Positions 22,701 to 34,878 of a DNA stretch of 64,000 nt are shown one piece after another. Under the pieces are notes generated by a model. That model ran no database searches. It was not told the origin of the DNA and was given only the letters and a program-made list of their open reading frames with translations. Source of the DNA: Alnus glutinosa (Eukaryota; Streptophyta; Magnoliopsida; Fagales; Betulaceae); NCBI RefSeq assembly GCF_958979055.1, contig NC_084887.1:36124620-36188619 (forward strand). The letters are read 5' to 3'. Positions within the stretch are counted from its first letter, which is position 1; each line of letters opens with the position of its first letter. A program made the position numbers and the translations under genes.

Positions 22701-25700
22701 ATGAGAGAGTCGAAGCGTTCACATAATCTATTACTGAGATACTTGCCAAAAAATAATCTATAGCTGAGAAGAAGATGCGATACTTGAGATTGTTTGAGCA
22801 CTGTGAGCTTGTCTTTAACCTCTACATGAAATGTGAACCAAGAAAGAAGCTAAATTATTTGTCTTTGTGAAAGTATGTATCCTACGGGTACTTCACAACT
22901 TCTTACACTTGCAAATAGCTATAGGTTTCCCTGCTGGACTCCTTGGCATTGTTCTCTGTCAGATGTCATTTAAAAGAGAAAAGTAATTATGTTGCTTTTG
23001 TCTCTATGTTCCCCTCATGCCCACATTTGATAAATTTTACTTAAAAATGAAAAAGCAACATAGAATTAGCCTCTTTGTATTTCTTGTTTTTACTGTTTAA
23101 TAGCTTAATGAATCTATGTTGGATTTAAGTTCGACAAATTTTTAATCAATATTGCTCTGGGGGATGTTCAAATACACCAAGAAAATATTATTCATCCATC
23201 TATATATGCTTAAAGCAAATCTGTCCACACGCGAGATACATAGGTGAGCCTTTGGCTGTGTAACTCTTAGCTTTACCTGTTTGTATAGTCTTCTGCAGAA
23301 CTGGCTTTGGACACAAATCGGGTGTCATTCTGGTAAAAGGTTTAGTGTATGATTCCTGAATGTCCTTTATGGGAAAAATAATTCAGGGTTCAACCTAATC
23401 TAAGTAGATGTATGAACAACTTTTTATCATGTTTTGCTGCACCAGTCTAATTCATGTGGCCATCTAAAAGGTAAAAGATGCCAGTTAACATGTGAGTGGA
23501 GGGAGGGTATGGATCTGCTGCCATTTCATTTTGATATATAAAATGCTAAAGATCACCAGTCAACATGTGAGTGGAGGGAGGTTATTGATCTGCCACCTCA
23601 ACTCAATGTGCACATGAGAGGAATTTATATTACAACTGTTGGGCCCAGTCCATGCATAATACGGCGTTACAGGAACTCGAGGAAGAATGTATCAATACAA
23701 CGGTACAATTTTTATCTTGGGGTCAATGTGCCAAAGATGGATCCCCTTTTGATATATATATATATAGATATGTTTTATGAATGGATCCCCTTTTGATATA
23801 TTCCACAATGGAATTAGTTTTGGATCAATCTCCTGCAAAGTACATATCCAATATAATTCCCTTGATGCCTCCCAAGCTTCATGGAATTAAGTGCATCTAT
23901 TGCTTGACTTCTTCACTTTACAAGTCATGTATTGGAAATAAAATCAAGCATAGATGCACTTAATTCCATGCACTTCTTTATTGGGGTCAATTACTTATCA
24001 AAAAAAAAAAGAAAAAGTTATGTGCTTCTTCACTGAAATTTTGTATACTGGTACAACCTGCAGTTCATTGCCTCATTCTATCAACACGTGGTTGTCCAAA
24101 GACGGGTATGTGTCTGGTTTTTTGTTTTCCTTTTCATATCTTCTTCTTCTTCTTTTCTTTTTTTTTTTTTTTTTTTTTTTAACCTATGTCTCATTGCCAC
24201 TAATGATATAGACTATGGAATCTCATTGATTTTGTATAACCCTAATGATGGTTTACTAGTTTGTGTGTTATTGAGCTGCATGATGGTTGCCGTTTAGTAT
24301 AAATATGGTCGGTTAGTTGTCATAAAACTTATGCTCAACAATGCTGCAATTGTAACCTCTAACTAGTAAGCATGGTTGGTAGCTGGGCACATTCACGATC
24401 CATTCAGCTTACTGAGATAAACGGTAATTGTATCATATTCTCTTGTAGAATTCAGGATAGTGACTAGTTGGTACAAAAGGATTTAAAAGCCAATTGAACC
24501 CTCACAGTTTGATATGGAACATGATGCCTATTATCTCGAGAAAGTGCTTACATTGTGTGAGTTAAATGTGGGAAGCTTGTCTTTTATTACGGAACCTAAT
24601 TCCAAATTGTACCCCTAAACATTCCATCAAGAAAGAACTGGGAGTATCATTTTTTCTTACTCCTGTTATGTGATGTGGCACTTATTAGTTGCTTTCTTTT
24701 AGTAATCAAAGATGTTGTTTTGACAAAAGTTTGAACTGCTTCAACTAAACAGGTCAAGAACCCCCTTGAAGAACATGAAGTTGTTGGAATTACAAATTAT
24801 ATTGACTTTGGCTTTGAGTTACAGACAAGGTATTCTAAGTAATAGAACTGATTATAACCAGTGTGGTGATAACTGATTTTATTATGATTTTTTTTAAAGG
24901 GTTGATGATGCCAATACATCAAACAATATCCCCGGGTCCACTTTTCAAGTAGCTGCATCCTGGCAAGCCAATAAAAACTTCTTGCTAAAGGTAGCAGTTC
25001 TGATGCCATCTTGTGTTTCGTAACTACAGATCATTATCAGGTTTGAAAAATATCAACTTCATTTTTGCAGGGAAAGATGGGACCACTAAGCTCGTCAATA
25101 TCATTGGCATTCAAGTCATGGTGGAAACCTTCTTTCACTTTCAACATTTCAGGTGCTCCTATAGTTGGTTGATTGTGTTATGGATTGGCTTGAAAGTTTC
25201 TTTCTATAGTAGAAATTAAAACATGTGTCATCATTATCAAATTTATTTGTGAAGGGTACATGATGTCACCCCTAATTGTTGATGGGTTCTGATTACTAAT
25301 TCAGTAAATTCCATTATTTTGCAGCTACTAGAGATCGTATTTTTGGAAAGACAGGCTATGGATTTGGCATTCACGTTGAGAATCTTAGAGAAGCCAGGTT
25401 TCATATGTTTGTTTGCTTTAACTTCTTTGCTCAACCAAAGATTATTGTTTTGTAATTCGTTTGTGGGTCAAGGTCCGTGGCTTCTAGCCCTGCAAGCTTG
25501 AGTGTCTTATGGGTGTTATTCTACATTACGAAACGATAACTTTTACCTCCAAAGTTAATGGACTTTTGACATGTTACCAAGTTTGCTTGGGCTGAAGCTC
25601 ATGTGGTCACCGGTCCATGTTTTTACCTCGAGTTTTTTTAGTTTATTGTGTGGGAAAAGTATAATGTATCATTTACCTGATTCGCAGTTATCAAAGAGCT

Positions 25701-25856
25701 GATCCAAATTTTGTAATGCTTACACCCAACAAGGAGCACCTAGCAGAGGGTATTGTTTGGAAAATTGGGAAGCGACCTGTGCTACAATCAGACGTCAGTG
25801 CTGGAAATTTTGACGACTTACCAAGAGAATTGAGACCTTTTGAGAAAATTTTGTGA
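19728..25856 (+). CDS. Conserved plant protein, predicted beta-barrel, function unknown
   Basis: Fourteen exons: 19728-19816, 20360-20504, 20659-20726, 20832-20885, 21011-21094, 21196-21281, 21916-21996, 22455-22585, 24064-24105, 24753-24829, 24900-24990, 25071-25152, 25325-25397, 25688-25856. They total 1272 bases (423 residues), all GT-AG and in phase. The N-terminus is short and Pro-rich (EPPPPMVLVPPLFDFPP) with no clear transit peptide. From about residue 80 on, Gly- and aromatic-rich stretches with alternating polar and apolar residues recur (YGVMGLRYGSGNLSFGATL, NWSCAIGYGVGSG, ITNYIDFGFELQTRV, SWWKPSFTFNISATR). This is the texture of VDAC/Tom40-type or plastid OEP barrels. KTGYGFGI (352-359) fits the barrel sorting signal polar-x-G-x-x-hydrophobic-x-hydrophobic. 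A soluble tail of about 60 residues follows. It does not match OEP37, OEP24 or VDAC as I know them. Gene structure is firm; function is inferred. Confidence 0.88.
22586..24063 (+). other. Long intron 8 of the barrel-protein gene
   Basis: This 1.48-kb intron holds a diverged tandem direct repeat (about 23480-23520 and 23558-23598), a short direct repeat ATGGATCCCCTTTTGATATA (23739 and 23781), a hairpin with 27-28 base arms (23880-23969), and a poly(A) tail insertion just before the acceptor (23968-24030). Confidence 0.7.
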
Positions 25857-26991
25857 TTTCTCCTGTTGGTCCCTTTCCCCCTAATTCTAGGTCGTCGGGA
25901 ATTTTAGGAGTGGATCACTGAAGAGGTAATCATTCTAGGTTGATGAGTTTGAATATATGTTTTTTTTTTGTCTTGGATTCATCAGTCTTGTGAAAAATGC
26001 TAACCTTTGGTTGAGGGACCACTACGATACTGGGTTGAACAAATTTTACTTTTGGTTGATCTCTTCTTGATTGTATATACTCTTTTTGTAATGGTTAGTG
26101 TGTGAATATGTGATATGATGGTGAACTGAATTGTGGTAAGCATAAGATTATATGAATATATGGTTCTCCATGATTCATCGGGTTGACAAGTGTGTCTGTA
26201 TGATTTGAGAGTATTATCAATTTTTTAGTAGCTAATGTGATTAAATGTTGACATCTGTCAGCAAGTTATAAAAAAATTGTAAAAAATTGTGCTAGCATAA
26301 TATAGCATTCTTCTTATGTAAGATGGATTAGGCACACGCTTCTTTTACGAGAGATCTTATTCCTCTATCTGTCCAACATTTTTCATGCAAGACTCTTTTT
26401 TTAAATTCACCAATGAATTTGTAGGACTCACACAGATCAAGTAATTCTAAAAATTTCTATTGTATCCCTCTAAAAATAATGTGACATTTAAAATCACTAT
26501 TTAATTAAAATTTAATAATAATTTATCACAAATCACATAATAATTTTAAAAGGTACATTATTTTTTGAGAGATAAAAAAAGACAAATAAAATTTCTAGCA
26601 TCACTTCTATATATCTAATGATAAATTTGAAAAAGGTACAAATTCGGAGATGGACAGAAAATGAAATGAAAGCATAGCATGTCTCTTAAAAAAAAAAAGG
26701 ATAGAAATAAATGAGAGATTGACCGGAGATGAAAAAATAGCATTTATATTCTTTTATAAGAATGACTAAGAAAAAAAAAAAAAGGAACGTTTGTCAGACA
26801 TTTTTCCGGTGCCTTTGGGCAGCACAATTACGTTTTATCCCGTCTCTACAACGCTGAAAGTCGCCACTACAATTACCTTTTTATAATTGGAATTGTAAGA
26901 AGGTGCATACGAATAATAAGCCAGTGACGAGAACACACAGGCTCAAATAAGTCAATCCCCTCACAGCAGCTGTCCCCCCCAAAAAACAGAG
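25857..26991. other. Intergenic region between the barrel-protein gene and DEGP1
   Basis: The barrel-protein 3' UTR takes up the first few hundred bases. AT-rich DNA with no long frame follows, then a GC-richer leader directly before the DEGP1 start. No TATA box is convincing. The DEGP1 leader probably begins between 26800 and 26900. Confidence 0.5.
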
Positions 26992-29900
26992 ATGGCTGCG
27001 TATTCTGCAGTCCTTTCCACACACTTCCACTCTTCTCCCCCCTTTTCCTCCCCATTTTCTCGCTCCCCAAGCAGAAAGCTCATTGCCTTTTCCTCCAAAT
27101 CCCTCTCTCCCACTCCCCACCCCTACCCCCCTATCTTCTCCCTCCTCCATCACCACCACCGCCACCACCACAACAACAATTCTCTTACCCAAAACAGTAA
27201 CAACCCCCTATGCGCCAAAAACCCCTTTTCCTCGGCTCTAGACTCGATCCTCATTCTCTGTGCTTCGCTGGCCTTGGCGTTGTCCCTCTTTGTTGCCGAT
27301 GTGGACTCGGCCTCGGCCTTCGTGGTCACCACGCCGAGGAAGTTGCAGTCCGATGAGCTCGCTACGGTTCGTCTTTTCCAGGAAAATACGCCCTCCGTTG
27401 TTTACATCACCAATCTAGCTGTCAGGTATGTTCTATTATGTCTTGCTCATAAGCATGTGTTTTTGTTCGTGTTCTTTGTTTGATGGGTTTGTGACGGTGG
27501 TGGTGGTGGTGTGGTTTTTAGGCAGGATGCGTTTACGTTGGACGTGTTGGAGGTTCCGCAGGGTTCTGGGTCGGGCTTCGTGTGGGATAAACAGGGTCAC
27601 ATTGTCACCAATTATCATGTGATTCGTGGCGCTTCTGATCTCAGGTTCGTCCGCTTCTCTCAATTCATTTAGTGTTTCTCTGCTTTGGATTGAGAAGAAA
27701 GCGTTTTGACTTGTTTTAATTCAAGCAAGAAACTTTTTATGTTGCTTGTGGTGTTGGTGTAGGCTAAAGATGATAAAGGATATAGAAAATGAGTGTTTTT
27801 TTTTGTGGGTTGGAATCCTTTCAAGTTTGGGTAGGTTAGTCTTTTTTTTTTCTTCCCAATTATTTCCTAGAGTGTGCATCCATTATGTTATCCGGAGTTG
27901 CCTTTTATGATGAGCCATCAATGTGAGCAAAGCTGTGGAGGAAATAGGGTGGTTGGGTACCTTTCATAAATTAACATAGAGGAAGTTTGGAAGCCCTGGA
28001 TACATTGACTTGATGGGATTTATTTGATTACACATGTTCGACAGTTAAGGCTGTTGCTGCAGGCAATGGGATGGATTATTTACTCATTCCCACTGCTTAT
28101 AAAGTGGCATTTCTAAAAAGAAGAGACTGTTGTGTTAAATTTTCAGCCCTTAAATTTCTGGGAGATTATGGAGCTATTTGTGTTGCGGTTTTACTTATCT
28201 GAAATTAGTACCTTTACCTTTTAACTCTGTGCAGTTAGTTCTTCGCTTAGATTCTCTGTTTGCTATGACGATTCCTTTGTGGTCAGATTTGTTGGACTAT
28301 GATGGTAGATTTTGTTCTTAAGAAGTTAAAATGTCATAATTAGGTTGACACTTTTAAGCTTCTTATTGTTCCCATTTAAATTGGTTCAAGTTACATGCAG
28401 GGTTACTCTTGCTGACCAGACAACTTATGATGCAAAAGTTGTCGGGTTTGACCAAGATAAGGATGTCGCAGTATTGCGTGTCGATGCTCCCAAAGACAAG
28501 CTCAGACCTGTGCCTGTTGGTGTCTCCGCAGACCTGCTTGTTGGTCAAAAAGTTTTTGCTATTGGGAACCCTGTGAGTAATACTTATTACTCTGCTAGCA
28601 GAACATATACTTTCATTGCACTATTGCGTAAAAGTTTATTGGTTTGCCGTTATTTGAACAATACTACTGCTATTTAGGATTACAGAGAACAATTCACTTT
28701 TGGCGAGCAAGGGTATAGTTGATTTCTTAATTATTTTAAAAAACCAATTGAGTTAATTTTTTAATCTATTTTTAATCCATATGTGTGACAGCTCAGTTAG
28801 CTATTAAGCACATAAATTAATCTGCCCAAAGAAGTGCCTAGAAAATCCTTTTTGGGTCTATAAGGATTAGAGCGTAATAGTGGACAGGATGCTTCCAGAT
28901 AGTTGGTGGTTTGTTGCTTTACTATTTCATTAGAGTTTGTTACCTATAGTTGTCTCCAACTCTGCAAATTGCTAATGAGTGCCTGATCAAGACTTCGATC
29001 ATAATTTACCATGAATGTCACTAGTTGCAGTTTATTATGGTTCAAATAAATTACTCCTCCATTTTATTGTTTACTTTTGCAGTTTGGACTTGATCATACT
29101 CTTACAACTGGTGTTATCAGGTACAAAGCTTGATGAGGTTTATTATCTTAATGCTATTATATGTTATAAGTACTATTTGAATTTTCTCTGAAATTTTCTA
29201 ATTTTTGCTTATGAATCATGTATGATGTAATCAAATTTACCTTAATGCTAGTTGAATCGATTGTGATGATTTTGCTGTTCCACATTGTGAAGCTTTTTGG
29301 TTTTTCTGGAACAACATATATTTCCAATATTTTAATTTCTATTTATTCACAATATAACAGAGAAAGAAAGATGTATATCAACAATTTCAGATGTGTGTGT
29401 GTGTGTAACATACCAAAAATAAAGAATAAGCCAACATGACCAACAAGAAATGTGACCTTTAATCTTAATTATCAAGAAATTAGTATGTCTTAACATGTAT
29501 AAACAAATGTGTTTACTAATGTGTTCTTTATGTTTTACAGTGGGCTTCGCAGAGAAATCAGTTCTGCTGCTACTGGCCGACCCATTCAGGATGTTATACA
29601 GACAGATGCTGCCATTAATCCTGGTAATAGTGGAGGGCCACTATTAGATAGTTCAGGAAACCTTATCGGGATAAATACAGCTATATATTCTCCGTCTGGT
29701 GCATCCTCTGGTGTTGGATTTTCGATCCCTGTTGACACTGTGAGTTATTATGTGGGCCCTATCTTTTATTCTTCATAGGAAAACTTTGGTATTAGCATCA
29801 CTAGATCTAACTGAGACAAAACTTATTTTTATGCTGTAGACCAAGTCACTAATCATCATTCTTACATATCCAGGTAGGTGGCATTGTTGACCAGATAGTG

Positions 29901-31118
29901 AGATTTGGGAAGGTCACAAGACCAATTTTAGGGATTAAGTTTGCTCCTGATCAGTCTGTGGAGCAGTTGGGGTTAAGTGGGGTGCTTGTCTTAGATGCTC
30001 CTGCTAATGGTCCAGCTGGTAAAGCGGTATGCATGCATTCTATCCTTAAGTTTTATCTTACTTTGAAATGAATTTCCTGTCAGCAAAGTGGAATGCTCCA
30101 TTTTTTTTTGCCGTTGTAATATTTTGTATATTATTGTAGTTTGTTTCCTGGTTTGTTGGTGGAATGTTTTGATTTGATATTCTTTCTTTTACTGACATAA
30201 GCTTCTTAAGGTTGAAGGTTTTCTGCTTTCATTTAATCAGAGTTGATCAATCTCTATGCTGCAGGGCCTGCAACCAACTAAACGTGATGCCTATGGTAGA
30301 CTCATTTTGGGTGACATCATAACATCTGTGAATGGTAAAAAGGTCACCAATGGCAGTGATTTGTACAGAATTCTTGACCAATGTAAAGTGGATGATACGG
30401 TATGCTGTTTTGGTTTCTTCAATATTCTTATTCTTATGCTCTCTCTCTCTCTCCCTCCCTCCCTCCGATTCTCTCTCTCTCTCTCTGTGTGGGATGGGTG
30501 TGAGGGGTAGAGTTGGTTTTTTCAAAATAGAAACCTTTACTCTGATGACAATGTGCCATAGAATTTGCTAATGTTTAGTGGTGAAGTATGACAAAACATG
30601 GAAGGAGACTTATTTGAACATTCAGACAATTTCTGTGTGAGGAAATTCCATAGTGGGAGGAAAATTCATTACTGGAAGCTTGGATATTGGACATTGCAGT
30701 TCTTAATCACATCAATGTCCACGGTCTTACTGTAGATCTTATGATCATTTTGTATGTTAGCCTATTGTTACATACTAAATATAGTTAAACTTAGTATGTA
30801 GAAGTGGTGAATCAAATGCGTGGCCTGAGAATATATAGAGGATCTTACAAAAATTTCAATTTGGGTTTGGTTTTCTGTTCTGTGCTTATCATGCAACAGA
30901 TGAGCTATGCCGTACTAGTATGAGTAACTTCAAAAGCATTGCCTGAAGATGTAATAAGATGGTTAATTAAAAATTTCTATACATGTGAAGCTGATTCTAT
31001 TAGTTTTTCGAAGTTTGTGTTTAATTATTTTGACATTCAGGTGACTGTGGAGGTGTTGCGTGGTGATCACAAGGAGAAGATTGCTGTAAAGCTTGAACCG
31101 AAGCCTGATGAGTCATGA
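26992..31118 (+). CDS. DEGP1: Protease Do-like 1, chloroplastic (DEG1)
   Basis: Eight exons: 26992-27425, 27522-27644, 28401-28572, 29083-29120, 29541-29739, 29874-30026, 30265-30399, 31041-31118. They total 1332 bases (443 residues; Arabidopsis DEGP1 is 439), all GT-AG and in phase. It is an ATP-independent serine endopeptidase of the HtrA/DegP family on the lumenal side of thylakoids, known for turnover of photodamaged photosystem II reaction-centre protein. The N-terminus is a two-part targeting signal: a Ser/Pro/His-rich stromal part, then a hydrophobic span ending at SASA before [10 protein letters not shown]. The catalytic triad is intact: His177 (TNYHVIRG), Asp207 (DKDVAVLR) and Ser286 (GNSGGPLL). 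One PDZ domain follows (about 325-430), and the protein ends in PKPDES as in Arabidopsis. The N-terminal His/Asn-rich stretch ([11 protein letters not shown]) is a low-complexity expansion in the transit peptide. Confidence 0.97.
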
Positions 31119-33570
31119 TATATACCTAGTGGTCCGGCATGTATATTTTAGGTACATATATATATATCTATTCAATTTTTATATGAATTGTTTCATGCGA
31201 AGGGCTGAGGGCTCCTATTGTACATATGTATTTCAATTGCTGTACTACCTCTGATAACACAAGGTTTATATATCTTTTGAGGTGAAAATGTGTAACAGTA
31301 ATCTCCTTTAGTGGTACCAATTGAAAGTGAAGAAAGAAGGAACACCGTCCGGGTAATTAGGCTTCGGCAATCATCATTATGGTGGTTATTGGCTTCAGTA
31401 TGACAGTAACTTTGGCCCTCGTAGTCTGCAAAATTTGAAATCGTCTCAAATGAAGAACCATTTATTCCAAAAGAAAGAAGTGCTTGAAGATTTTCTGCAA
31501 AATTTCCATCCTCACATTTTCCACGGCATTAAGTTCCGCCATTCATGCATGAATGGAAAACAATGTGTAAGAATGAGGTCCATACACGTGGAAATATGGT
31601 TTAATGCTGTTGGTGTTGATCAAGAAAGAGCATGTACCATGCAATTCAGGGTGGGTGCTCCATCCCCCCCTCAAACGTGTATTAGGATTTAAATTGGAGA
31701 GCATCTAGTTAGTTGTAGTGTAGGGGTACTCTTGTCCTAAAAAATGTGAAAAGACAAAAGTACACCTACACTTATAACTAACTGGAACTGAACTGGAGAG
31801 GATCTGTTTTCTTCGTATGTTGAGAGATCAGCTTACCCAACCAGTTTTTTGGGGTGATTGATCACTCTTTCAAATAGTAAAATGGTAGCCGGTAGCCAGT
31901 CGTACCTTAAGGGTGGTCAGACCATTCTTATATTTATCTTGCTTTACTTTATAAAAGATTTATGTGGTTAAAATTTGGATTGTTTGTTGTGAATGAATGT
32001 GGAAAGTCTGGATCCTTTGGAATATGGTTAAAGCAAATATTTATATTTTTCTGCTCTTAGCTCCATAATTGTTGACTACCATAGTTTCAGGACCAGGATT
32101 CTTGATCCTTTCCAGTCGAGAGGAACTGAAAAATGTGAAATTATACAAATATTTTTGTGTATAAATGATCAGCTTCTCTCTAGTTAATTTTTGCTGACTT
32201 CCATAGTCTCAGGACCAGAATCCTCGATCCTCTCTAATTGAGAGGACTTGGAAAGTGAAATTATACAAATATATTTGTGTACAAAGGACCGATTTTTCTC
32301 CGGTTAAAAATCAAGGGGGGAGGAACTTATGCATAGTTACATGCATTCCAAAAATGTTGACTGACATCTGAAAAGAAAATCTGTTGACTGACATCTGAAA
32401 AGAAATAGTGAAAGGACAATATTGGTCCAGAATTACAGCTCCGAGAATAAGAAAGAAATAGTGAAAGGACAATTTTGGACCAGAATTACAGCTCCGAGAA
32501 TAAATCGAATGTGCGGTAACTCATAGGCACTAGGACGAGAGGACAGAGTACTTATTGAACAATAATTTGTTGTGTCCACTCATGTGGCGCCAATAAATGC
32601 TCTTACAAAGGGGATGGTGCGATGATTGATGATCCTCTTTATTGGTCCAACCCTCTTTATTGGTCCAACTGCTGAGTACATTGGGTACAATACATGCAAT
32701 TGGCTCTAGTCACATCCTACTCTAGAGTACATGTAGGATTGAACTAGTTGGCTTTCCCAAATGGTGCATTTGCCCAAAGTAGTGAGAGGCAGGTGGACTT
32801 TTGATTGGTTCCATCCAATTCCGACAATTAATGTATAATTGTGAGAGAATAGGTGAGTCTTACACTTATTTGTGTTGCTCGATGTTATGCAATTTTTGCA
32901 GTTAATGCGAGAGAATAGGTGGGTCTCACACCACCTGTTCGGACACAACACAAATAAGTGTAAGGTTCATTTGCCTTCTTACATTCATGTAATACGAGCA
33001 ATTAATTGCATCCGATTTCTTATAATGAAATAGTCAAATTAAGGTGCCCTTAAAAATCATGGTTATAAGTAGTTTGGGAGAAAGCCTGCCTCGACAGAAG
33101 ATAACTTCATAGCACATCAGGAACAGTATAAATCTGTTATAATGGAAAACTAAATCCAGGGGTGAGAAGTAAATTAATTGTTGCTGCTAACACTAATTTT
33201 GCAGTCACTGTAAGGCAAATCTGAAATGAAGTAGAATTGAAGGAGATGATGGTAGAGGAGGAACTAATCAAGTAGCCTTGGCCCTTTGCTATTGCCAATG
33301 TTACAAAGGATGTAAACCGAATCTATTAAATGTTGTGTCAAGATGTGGACCAACTCTGCGCTGTAAATTATCCAAAGGCAGCATCTTCTGTTTGGCCATT
33401 TCAGTCCAGAGCAGAGGCAGTCAGTCAGATATCCTGAAAGGTCTCCATCATTATCTCATCATCAACTTCATTTAAAGGTTACACTTTTCAAAACTGCATA
33501 AACTAGTTAAGAAAAAATCATCCAAAATTCGCTCCCTTTCCCCCATTTCAAGCAGCAAGAAGAATCTACA
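31119..33570. other. Intergenic region between DEGP1 and the MYB gene
   Basis: After the DEGP1 3' UTR there is no supported gene. The stretch is notable for nested direct duplications (32063-32310 and 32356-32505) and a perfect 19-bp inverted repeat (32859-32877 / 32946-32964). The MYB promoter is expected in the last few hundred bases; no clear TATA box is seen. Confidence 0.6.
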
Positions 33571-34878
33571 ATGACAAAGACAATGGAAGGTGGGAACCAA
33601 TATAAGAAAGGTTTATGGACAAAGGAAGAAGACAGGATGCTTATGGAGTGCGTTAAGCAGCATGGAGAAGGGCAGTGGAATCATGTTGCTAAGAAGACAG
33701 GTACAAGTGTTGATTTACTTCTTTTCAATTGCCTTTTTTTCTTTTTTCTTTTTGTGGGTAAAACCTTCTTTTCACTTGCTTTTTAATAGAGAAGATGAAT
33801 TCTAATATCTGCGTTTCTAATGTGATCCAGGCTTGAAGAGATGTGGGAAGAGTTGCAGGTTAAGGTGGATGAACTACCTGAGCCCCAATGTGAAGCTAGG
33901 CGATTTTACGGAACAAGAAGAAGACCTCATAATTAGACTCCATAATCTCCTTGGAAACAGGTAATTACACTCCATAATCTCTTGAAGTCTCTATAAAGAT
34001 GAACATGATCAAAAGGTTTACTAGAATGATTAGTATTTACAAGAAGCCCGCCACCCAAAAAAAAATAGTCTATTTTTGCAGACTCGCTTCCATGAAACTT
34101 GAGATCCGAGGAATCATTCAAAAAGCAACCATGATAGTTTTGTCCTTCTGAATGTGGAGTTATGGATGGACCATATGAAAACTTTTTATAAAGGTTTTGG
34201 TTCAAGTGATGATTTAACATGACATCAGAACAAAGGTTGTGACTTCTAACATTATATCCGTCATTCTCCTAGTATTAGAATATTAATTAAATAATATAAT
34301 CAATCATTTTCAATTAGCTTACGCTTTTGAGATAAGTGGTGAACTATTTTTTGCAGTAAATTGCAAGGAGAGTTCATATTAGCTAGATGGGTGAACAGAT
34401 TTACTATTGTTGCAGTAATAGTGCTAAGAACTTCTGAACCTGCTGCTTCCCCAAAACCTTTGGCTATATCCTATTGTTTCTTTGTAAAGCTAGCTAATGT
34501 TAATTCTTGTGTTTTAGGTGGTCTTTGATTGCTAAACGGGTGCCTGGAAGAACTGACAATCAAGTCAAAAATTACTGGAACACTCATCTAAGCAAAAAGC
34601 TGGGCCTTCAGAAGCAAAACAGTCATCTTGGTGTTTCTGGGGCAGTGATAGTGTCGGACACCAGCAAAGCCATTGAAGATCAGGTAAGTATAGGCAGCCA
34701 GAAGTTGGATGAGGCCTCAGACTCACAAGAATCAGTAATCAGCCAGGGTTATGTCAACTCTTTCTGGGAATCTGATAGCATCTTTGAGTTAAGCAGCCTT
34801 GATGGAATTCTGGGATGGAACTCTTTTGATTTTGCTTCACATTTTTCATTCCTCAATGAGGACCAACCAAGTTTCTGA
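33571..34878 (+). CDS. WER-like: R2R3-MYB transcription factor, WER/GL1/MYB23 subgroup
   Basis: Three exons: 33571-33700, 33831-33960, 34518-34878 (206 residues), with intron positions typical of R2R3-MYB genes. R2 spans about residues 14-62 with Trp16, Trp36 and Trp56. R3 spans about 66-114 with Phe69, Trp88 and Trp107. The bHLH-contact motif in R3 is complete (Asp75-Leu76, Arg79, Leu83, Leu90, Arg94), so it should join a MYB-bHLH-WD40 complex. The segments [19 protein letters not shown] and [13 protein letters not shown] match Arabidopsis WEREWOLF more closely than anthocyanin or TT2-type MYBs. The C-terminal acidic [13 protein letters not shown] resembles the WER activation tail. Known subgroup role: epidermal cell fate (root hair and trichome). 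Arg is replaced by Leu at residue 66 (VKLGDF). Paralog assignment within the subgroup is uncertain. Confidence 0.93.

Noticed and set aside
24150-24181. Poly(T) tract as another tail-only insertion
   Set aside because: No GATAAGTA-type end and no flanking duplication.
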